Of a stretch of DNA of 7,214 nt, positions 1-4,397 are shown one piece after another; within the stretch, counting starts at the first letter, position 1, and each line of letters starts with the position of its first letter. The position numbers and the translations under genes were made by a program. Location of the stretch: positions 1 to 7,214 of the forward strand of contig JAQUYR010000062.1 of the NCBI GenBank assembly GCA_028691715.1, written 5' to 3'. The notes under the pieces were generated by a model, which saw nothing but the letters and a program-made list of their open reading frames with translations, was not told the DNA's origin and made no database searches. Source of the DNA: Bacilli bacterium. Lineage in GTDB: Bacteria > Bacillota_I > Bacilli_A > ML615J-28 > CAG-698.

Positions 1-90
1 GACATTAAACAAATGAAAGCTGAAATTAAACAGCAGATGGAAAAAGATTGTGAGAATAAGGAGCAGATTGATGATAATGAAGAGAAGTGA
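1..90 (+). CDS. C-terminal tail of an unidentified upstream gene (partial)
   Basis: An open frame runs in from the left edge and ends at TGA (88-90), giving 29 residues. The tail is very rich in Lys, Glu, Gln and Asp and looks like a charged, probably helical or disordered C-terminus. No motif is present that would identify the family. Its end overlaps the start of the dCMP deaminase gene by about 20 bases, and that gene's ribosome site lies within it, so it is probably the preceding gene of the same operon. The frame is inferred from the absence of stops and from this overlap. The function is unknown. Confidence 0.6.
   Translation, partial: DIKQMKAEIKQQMEKDCENKEQIDDNEEK
58..63 (+). promoter_or_regulatory. 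Ribosome binding site that sets the dCMP deaminase start
   Basis: AAGGAG at 58-63 lies 7 bases before the ATG at 71. An in-frame GTG at 50 lies upstream of this site and so cannot be its start. The next ATG at 77 would be 13 bases away. This favours a start at 71. The site lies within the coding end of the preceding gene. Confidence 0.75.
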
Positions 91-547
91 TTATATTTCT
101 TGGGATAAATATTTTATGGGGGTTGCTATACTATCGGCTATGCGAAGTAAGGATCCCAATACCCAAGTTGGTGCTTGTATAGTAAATCCTCAAAAAAGAA
201 TTGTTGGGATTGGCTATAATGGCTTTCCCTATGGTTGTGAAGATGATGAGTTCCCCTGGTCAAATGAAGGTGAATTCTGCGAGACAAAATATCCATATGT
301 TGTTCATGCTGAGCCTAATGCTATTTTAAATTCCATTTCATCACTTGAGGGATGTAGCATCTATGTTACTCTATTCCCCTGCCATGAATGTGTGAAATTA
401 ATCATTCAAAGCGGCATTAAGGAAATTGTTTTTTTAGATGATAAATATCAGGGAACAGATTCCGATTTAGCAGCAAAAAAAATGTTAAAGTCCGCAAAAG
501 TCTCATATAGAAAGGTCAGTCCATTGCGATTGACTATCGAGGAATAA
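71..547 (+). CDS. Deoxycytidylate (dCMP) deaminase, eukaryote-like
   Basis: This cytosolic, zinc-dependent enzyme deaminates dCMP to dUMP, the substrate of thymidylate synthase. The 158-residue product carries the full cytidine deaminase signature: HAE (H79, catalytic E81) and PCHEC (C104, C107), the three zinc ligands and the proton shuttle. GYNG (48-51) matches the motif linked to dCTP/dTTP allosteric control in this family. Several blocks look closer to animal DCTD, as I remember it, than to phage T4 or ComEB-type enzymes: the N-terminal KR-DY--W--YFM, RSKDPN-QVGACIVN, TKYPYV-HAE-NAI and LFPC-EC-KLIIQ-GIKE. The start at 71 is chosen from the ribosome site at 58-63. The gene overlaps the preceding gene by 20 bases, and its stop is one base from the next ATG. 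No thymidylate synthase gene is visible nearby. The family call is secure; preference for dCMP over related substrates is inferred. Confidence 0.93.
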   Translation: MIMKRSDYISWDKYFMGVAILSAMRSKDPNTQVGACIVNPQKRIVGIGYNGFPYGCEDDEFPWSNEGEFCETKYPYVVHAEPNAILNSISSLEGCSIYVTLFPCHECVKLIIQSGIKEIVFLDDKYQGTDSDLAAKKMLKSAKVSYRKVSPLRLTIEE

Positions 548-548
548 T

Positions 549-1622
549 ATGAAAGAATTTTTAAGAAGTACTTGGAGTGATTTCAGGGATTCCAAGTTGA
601 TCAATAAATTGATTACTTTTTTAGCTGTACTGTTATATATCTTTGTAATATGTATTAGTTTTATAAAAGTAAACTATGAAGTTATCACTCCGGGAACAAT
701 AAATTACACGGCAGCCTCTGTTGAGATTGACAGTGAAAACACTTCAGGGCTAATTTATACTGTTGGGGTATATACTCATACCAGAATCTCTTTGCTTCAA
801 TATTGGCTAGCGAAGCATAATAATGATTTTGATATCGATGAATTCGATCCCAATACTGATTTAGGTTCTGCTGCCCAAATAAAATTTGGAACTATATCCA
901 AAGAAATAAGTATTAACAATGCCATAATAAATGCATATCAGGAAGCCTCAAAGAAGGATGATTCTATCTATTTGAGCAAAGAATATCTAGGAGTCATCGT
1001 CAGTGCCATAACACCATATGCCAAGACAGGCTTAGATTATTCTGATATCATAATTGCGGTTAATGATGAATCCTTCAATAATATTGATGAATTCAAGGCG
1101 CTAATTGAGAAATACTCCGAGGATGCTAATGATTTGATGCTCACGATAGTTCGTGATGAGGTTCAAAAAACTGTTTATTGTTCCTATGTCAACATTCCCG
1201 AGAGCTCTTATTTAAGCCTTGGTATTGCTGTATATGATCACTATAAACTGGATTCAGATAAATCAAATCCTAAGTTTTCTGTTGTTGATGAATATACTTC
1301 CATAGGATCATCTGGTGGAGGAATGCTCTCACTTGCTATATATAACTCGTTGTTACCTGAAGATATCACTAAATCCAAGAAGATTGTTGGTACAGGCACG
1401 ATTGAACTGGATGGTACTTTAGGAATAATCGCTGGAGTAAAACAAAAAATTATTACTGCTAATAAATATAATGTCGATATATTCTTCGTGACAGCAACTA
1501 ATTATGATGTTGCTAAAGCCGAATATGATCGCATTGGTGCAACTTTTGAACTCGTTAAAGTAACCTATTTCGTCGACATTTTAAATTATTTACAGGGATT
1601 GGAGACTACAAATGGGGAATAA
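549..1622 (+). CDS. ylbL: Membrane-anchored PDZ / Lon-like serine protease (YlbL family)
   Basis: The 357-residue product has the YlbL layout. There is a short cytoplasmic N-terminus, one membrane helix (about 21-40), a region around YEVITPGT that follows the helix in this family, a PDZ domain (about 146-215, with the TGLDYSDIIIAVND core), and a C-terminal Lon-type S16 protease domain (about 220-350). The proposed Ser/Lys dyad is S255 in GSSGGGM and K300 in AGVKQK; the GTGTIELDGTLG block between them matches Lon. The catalytic motif differs from the usual GPSAG: Pro is replaced by Ser and Ala by Gly, though the nucleophile position is kept. The protease domain is expected outside the membrane. 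A ribosome site GAGGA (539-543) precedes the ATG by 5 bases. The gene starts one base after the deaminase stop and its last 11 bases overlap the next gene. In Bacillus the homologue acts in membrane or secreted protein quality control; substrates here are unknown. Confidence 0.85.
   Translation: MKEFLRSTWSDFRDSKLINKLITFLAVLLYIFVICISFIKVNYEVITPGTINYTAASVEIDSENTSGLIYTVGVYTHTRISLLQYWLAKHNNDFDIDEFDPNTDLGSAAQIKFGTISKEISINNAIINAYQEASKKDDSIYLSKEYLGVIVSAITPYAKTGLDYSDIIIAVNDESFNNIDEFKALIEKYSEDANDLMLTIVRDEVQKTVYCSYVNIPESSYLSLGIAVYDHYKLDSDKSNPKFSVVDEYTSIGSSGGGMLSLAIYNSLLPEDITKSKKIVGTGTIELDGTLGIIAGVKQKIITANKYNVDIFFVTATNYDVAKAEYDRIGATFELVKVTYFVDILNYLQGLETTNGE
1601..1604 (+). promoter_or_regulatory. Ribosome binding site for the small membrane protein gene
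   Basis: GGAG at 1601-1604 lies 7 bases before the ATG at 1612, inside the end of the Lon-like protease gene. It supports the 1612 start over the in-frame ATG at 1651, which is preceded only by a purine-rich stretch with no clear Shine-Dalgarno core. Confidence 0.6.
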
Positions 1623-2010
1623 GAGTTTATGGTCTCGTGGAAAAGAAGAAATGAAATTGTTTTATAATATCAAGTTGAAGCGTTCGACTAACATCAAAAC
1701 ATTTGTCTTTGGTTTAGTCGTCACTGCTCTATTGGTCTTTCCTTTTGCTGTGTTATTATTTCAGATGGTAACACTCAATTGGTATAAACCAGAAACAATT
1801 CTCATATTCTTAGCTATTGCCTGGGGATTATTAATGCTATGCAATGGTTTATCAAATTTTTTCACTGTTAAATTGGCCAAGTGCTATGCTCGAGATATGG
1901 ATGAATTACAGGCTATTGATGAATATGCTATTTTATTCTACCAATCTCTGAATATCGGCTTTGGAATATTCGTTTTAATTGTCCTTATTTTTTATGGAAT
2001 GATGGGGTGA
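1612..2010 (+). CDS. Small membrane protein with three predicted helices, unknown function
   Basis: I do not recognise this 132-residue protein. It has a basic N-terminal stretch of about 28 residues (many Lys and Arg), then three hydrophobic helices at roughly 30-52, 62-84 and 107-129. A charged loop (about 87-105, with KLAKCYARDMDELQAIDE) joins helices two and three. The positive N-terminus suggests it lies in the cytoplasm, which would put the C-terminus outside. The charged loop would then be cytoplasmic. There is no enzyme motif. The start at 1612 is supported by GGAG at 1601-1604; a shorter form from 1651 is possible. The gene overlaps the protease gene by 11 bases and ends at TGA 4 bases before lspA, so it is translated within an envelope-protein group. 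A role with the protease or in the membrane is only a guess from position. Confidence 0.85.
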   Translation: MGNKSLWSRGKEEMKLFYNIKLKRSTNIKTFVFGLVVTALLVFPFAVLLFQMVTLNWYKPETILIFLAIAWGLLMLCNGLSNFFTVKLAKCYARDMDELQAIDEYAILFYQSLNIGFGIFVLIVLIFYGMMG

Positions 2011-2014
2011 AGTT

Positions 2015-2491
2015 ATGAAAGGAAAAAATATGTTAATTGGAATTGCTTTAATAATACTATTTATTGTAATTGATCAAGCAACTAAAATAATAGCTTTTAA
2101 GTATTTCACCCAGATGCAGACCTATAAATGCCTTCCAGGTTTGTTTAGGATTAGTCTTGTTCAAAACACTGGTGGTGCTTGGGGCTTATTAAATGGTCGA
2201 ATGTGGATTTTAATCACCATCACGATTTTATCGCTGGGATTATTCGCTTACCTGATGAAGGATTTTGATCTAAAGGATAATACTATGTATAGTGTTTGCC
2301 TAATTCTCATCATTTCAGGTACTATTGGAAATTTTATTGACAGAATTATTTTGGGTTATGTTCGCGATTTTCTTACTTTTGACTTTATGAGCTTTCCAAG
2401 TTTTAATTTTGCTGATATGTGTATGACCATTGGTGTTATCCTTCTGATGATAGAAATTCTCTTTGGAGCTACAGGTAAAAGATGGAAATAA
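2015..2491 (+). CDS. lspA: Lipoprotein signal peptidase (signal peptidase II)
   Basis: LspA is an aspartic protease in the cytoplasmic membrane that cuts the signal peptide from diacylglyceryl-modified prolipoproteins. The 158-residue length is normal, with four membrane helices at about 5-28, 63-82, 92-108 and 132-151. The conserved blocks are all present: IDQATK (D20), QNTGGAWG (50-57), GTIGNFIDR (102-110), GYVRDF with catalytic D118, and FNFAD with catalytic D134. The residue after the second aspartate is Met, where Ser is common; this is probably tolerated. The ATG at 2015 follows a GGGGTGA ribosome site that overlaps the upstream stop codon. The gene lies in the same operon and overlaps rluD by 10 bases. 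The lspA-then-rluD order matches lspA-ylyB in Bacillus. Its presence implies that the organism makes lipoproteins, so an Lgt enzyme should be encoded elsewhere. Confidence 0.97.
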   Translation: MKGKNMLIGIALIILFIVIDQATKIIAFKYFTQMQTYKCLPGLFRISLVQNTGGAWGLLNGRMWILITITILSLGLFAYLMKDFDLKDNTMYSVCLILIISGTIGNFIDRIILGYVRDFLTFDFMSFPSFNFADMCMTIGVILLMIEILFGATGKRWK

Positions 2492-3390
2492 AGTACTTTG
2501 TTTACCAAGAAGAAGAACCTCAAAGAATTGATAAATACCTAGCTAGTGAGATTGAAGAGACAACTAGATCTCTAGTCCAAATATACATCAAAGATGGTAA
2601 CGCTCTTGTAAATGATAAAGTCGTCAAGGCAAATTATCTTTTAGAAAAAGGCGATGAAATAAAAATAACCATCCCTGATCCCATCTCTAACGATGTTCTT
2701 CCTCAGAACATACCCCTTGATATCTATTATGAGGATAGTGATGTCATCGTCGTCAACAAGCCCAGCGGTATGGTAGTTCACCCGGCAGTTGGTAATTATC
2801 AGGATACCTTGGTTAATGCTTTGATGTATCACTGTCAGGATCTATCAGGAATCAATGGTGTGATTAGAGCTGGTATTGTCCATCGTATCGATAAAGATAC
2901 CTCAGGATTATTGGTTGCTTGTAAAAATGATTTTTCTCATAAAAATCTGAGTGAACAATTCTTTAATAAAACGGTATCACGAATATATTATGCAATAGTT
3001 TATGGTGTCATCAATCACAATTTAGGAAGAATTGAAGCCCCAATAGGTAGAGATATCCAAAATAGACAGCAGATGACAGTTGTTGAAAACGGTAAGAATG
3101 CTGTGACTAATTTTAAAGTTCTAGAGAGATTTAAGAAATATACTCTAGTTGAGTTATCACTGGAAACTGGAAGAACTCATCAGATTAGAGTTCATATGAA
3201 ATACATAGGATTTCCTCTAGTTGGTGATCCTATCTATGGTCCTAAAAATGTTATTGGTGAACATGGACAGTTTTTACACGCTAAGACATTAGGATTTACG
3301 CATCCACGAACCAAAAAGTTTTTGCAATTTGAGAGTCCACTGCCAGATTATTTCGAAGAATTTTTAAAAGAAATCAGAAATGAAGAATAA
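2482..3390 (+). CDS. rluD: RluA/RluD-family 23S rRNA pseudouridine synthase
   Basis: The enzyme isomerises uridine to pseudouridine in RNA; the RluD type acts on helix 69 of 23S rRNA in the cytoplasm. The 302-residue protein has an N-terminal S4 RNA-binding domain (about 13-62) and the catalytic domain from about 78. The active-site motif HRIDKDTSG (134-142) contains the nucleophile D137. Other family blocks are VVNKPSGMVVHP (90-101), GRTHQIRVH (230-238) and GDPIYG (248-253). The start overlaps the lspA end by 10 bases, with a weak AGG-type ribosome site at 2473-2475, so translation may depend partly on coupling to lspA. It corresponds to YlyB of Bacillus, which also follows lspA. Which uridines it modifies cannot be told from sequence alone; RluA-family paralogues look alike. 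It is the last gene of the operon, followed at once by a hairpin terminator. Confidence 0.93.
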   Translation: MEIKYFVYQEEEPQRIDKYLASEIEETTRSLVQIYIKDGNALVNDKVVKANYLLEKGDEIKITIPDPISNDVLPQNIPLDIYYEDSDVIVVNKPSGMVVHPAVGNYQDTLVNALMYHCQDLSGINGVIRAGIVHRIDKDTSGLLVACKNDFSHKNLSEQFFNKTVSRIYYAIVYGVINHNLGRIEAPIGRDIQNRQQMTVVENGKNAVTNFKVLERFKKYTLVELSLETGRTHQIRVHMKYIGFPLVGDPIYGPKNVIGEHGQFLHAKTLGFTHPRTKKFLQFESPLPDYFEEFLKEIRNEE

Positions 3391-3435
3391 AAAAAGCTTC
3401 ATCATCTATCTCATCATAGATTGAAGAAGCTTTTT
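3391..3435. terminator. Bidirectional Rho-independent terminator between rluD and rnhC
   Basis: The arm AAAAAGCTTC (3391-3400) pairs perfectly with GAAGCTTTTT (3426-3435). Inside it, ATCTAT (3404-3409) pairs with ATAGAT (3416-3421) around a six-base loop, with small internal bulges. Read rightwards it ends in a T run after the rluD stop; read leftwards the A run before 3397 becomes the T tract for rnhC. It starts directly after the rluD TAA, and the rnhC stop codon (3434-3436) lies at its right edge. One element therefore serves both convergent genes. Confidence 0.88.
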
Positions 3436-4324
3436 ATTTATATTTTTCTAGATTTTTAAAATTTGTTTTAGCAATTGTATCAAAAAATTTCAATGGCTTT
3501 GTCTTCAATATCTTTTGAATAGCCAAATCAATTTTTTGACCAGCACCTTTAGGTAGCTCAAATCCAATTTCCTCAGAAAGTTTAGCTATATGTTCTAAGA
3601 AAATATAACGGGCGATGATGCTAGCAACAGCTACACTGACATATTTGCTTTCAGCCTTTTCTTCCAGTTTTACTTCGGTAACGACATCCTTTTCATCCTT
3701 TAAATATTCGAAATATTTATCCCTTGTTGTAAAGGCATCGATGATAATACCGTCGTATTTCTTAACTTTCTGTTGCAAATGGCGGATTACACTGTTATGC
3801 AAAAGAGCTTTAACCTTGTTCATATTGCAATTTTGGACACGAGTGATGTAATTAAATTTCAAATTATCCAGTAAGTGAACACTAAAGATGACTTCCTTTA
3901 CTAAAATGGGACCTAACTCCATAATTTTACTATCTTTTAAGTCCTTTGAATCCTTAACACCAAGTTTTTTTAAAGCTCCAATTTGGTCTTTTTTAACAAA
4001 AGCACCAGCTACTACTATCCCACCGAAGAAATCGCCAGTTCCCACTTCATCAGTTCCAATAAGCGATAAGTCTATTGATAAAGAAGAGTTTTTGGGATCA
4101 GTTACTATTGGTTTAATATCAATAAGTTTACAAATATTGTTATAAACATCGATATCATTCCCCCCCTGAATTAATAAAGTAAGGGTTTTAAAAATTGTTA
4201 TAGTCGATGTCTTGTATTTTGCCCTAAAAAGTGTATAATTATTGGTATGGGGAAGTGAAAATTCCTGGTATTGGTTTATAATAATTTGTGCTTGATCATT
4301 AGTTAAATTAATTGATTGACTCAT
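3434..4324 (-). CDS. rnhC: Ribonuclease HIII
   Basis: RNase HIII cuts the RNA strand of RNA:DNA hybrids, including R-loops and replication primers, in the cytoplasm. The 296-residue protein has the N-terminal TBP-like substrate-binding domain (about 1-75, with YTLFRAKYK and TITIFKTLTLLIQGG) that separates HIII from HII. The catalytic domain opens with GTDEVGTGDFFGG (90-102), which carries D92 and E93. Further conserved points are GVKDSK (122-127), IIDAF with D196, and KAES with E225 before SVAVASIIARY. This gives the D-E-D-E metal set of the HIII group. The start follows AGAGGT (4339-4334 on the - strand) at 9 bases. It is transcribed alone, divergently from mutS2, from an extended -10 promoter at 4348-4356. 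A G7 run in the coding strand (plus-strand C7 at 4160-4166, residues Q53-G55) is unusual in such A+T-rich DNA. Confidence 0.96.
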   Translation of the reverse strand: MSQSINLTNDQAQIIINQYQEFSLPHTNNYTLFRAKYKTSTITIFKTLTLLIQGGNDIDVYNNICKLIDIKPIVTDPKNSSLSIDLSLIGTDEVGTGDFFGGIVVAGAFVKKDQIGALKKLGVKDSKDLKDSKIMELGPILVKEVIFSVHLLDNLKFNYITRVQNCNMNKVKALLHNSVIRHLQQKVKKYDGIIIDAFTTRDKYFEYLKDEKDVVTEVKLEEKAESKYVSVAVASIIARYIFLEHIAKLSEEIGFELPKGAGQKIDLAIQKILKTKPLKFFDTIAKTNFKNLEKYK

Positions 4325-4344
4325 ATTATATCTACCTCTATAAT
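4316..4344 (+). promoter_or_regulatory. Predicted sigma-A promoter for mutS2-trxA
   Basis: TTGACT (4316-4321) and a perfect TATAAT (4339-4344) are separated by 17 bases, close to the vegetative consensus. The start would be near 4351, giving a leader of about 39 bases before the mutS2 ATG. The -35 box lies mostly inside the first codons of rnhC on the other strand. Confidence 0.75.
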
Positions 4345-4347
4345 CTT

Positions 4348-4356
4348 ATTATAACA
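4348..4356 (-). promoter_or_regulatory. Predicted extended -10 promoter for rnhC
   Basis: On the - strand the sequence reads TGTTATAAT, a perfect TATAAT (4353 to 4348) with the TG extension. No convincing -35 is seen at 16-18 bases, as expected for an extended -10 type. The start would be near 4341, leaving a leader of about 17 bases that contains the rnhC ribosome site AGAGGT. Confidence 0.65.
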
Positions 4357-4370
4357 CAAATCGAAAAAAA

Positions 4371-4397
4371 ATGAAAGAGTTTTATCCGTATGAATAA
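4371..4397 (+). other. Possible 8-codon leader ORF overlapping the mutS2 start
   Basis: An ATG at 4371 opens a frame encoding MKEFYPYE that stops at TAA 4395-4397, running past the mutS2 ATG (4390) in another frame. It lies within the predicted mRNA leader, about 20 bases from the predicted start. No Shine-Dalgarno sequence precedes it; only an A8 run does. It could couple translation to mutS2 or could be chance, and the latter is quite likely. Its first codons also hold the weak mutS2 ribosome site. Confidence 0.25.

Noticed and set aside
50..70. GTG start at 50 extending the dCMP deaminase by seven residues
   Set aside because: The AAGGAG site at 58-63 lies downstream of it, the added residues match nothing in the family, and the ATG at 71 has ideal spacing.
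475..482. A8 run in the dCMP deaminase gene in the phase of a -1 slippery site (A AAA AAA)
   Set aside because: There is no clear stimulating hairpin after it and the normal frame already gives a full-length enzyme; such runs are expected in A+T-rich coding DNA.
2641..2832. Antisense open frame of 63 codons inside rluD
   Set aside because: It lies wholly within a conserved gene on the opposite strand, has no family motif, and is explained by the codon pattern of rluD.
3615..4145. Two plus-strand open frames (3615-3851 and 3888-4145) opposite rnhC
   Set aside because: Both are antisense to the conserved RNase HIII domain, rich in Ser, Thr and Leu as expected from the complement of Lys/Glu-rich coding DNA, and have no convincing start context.
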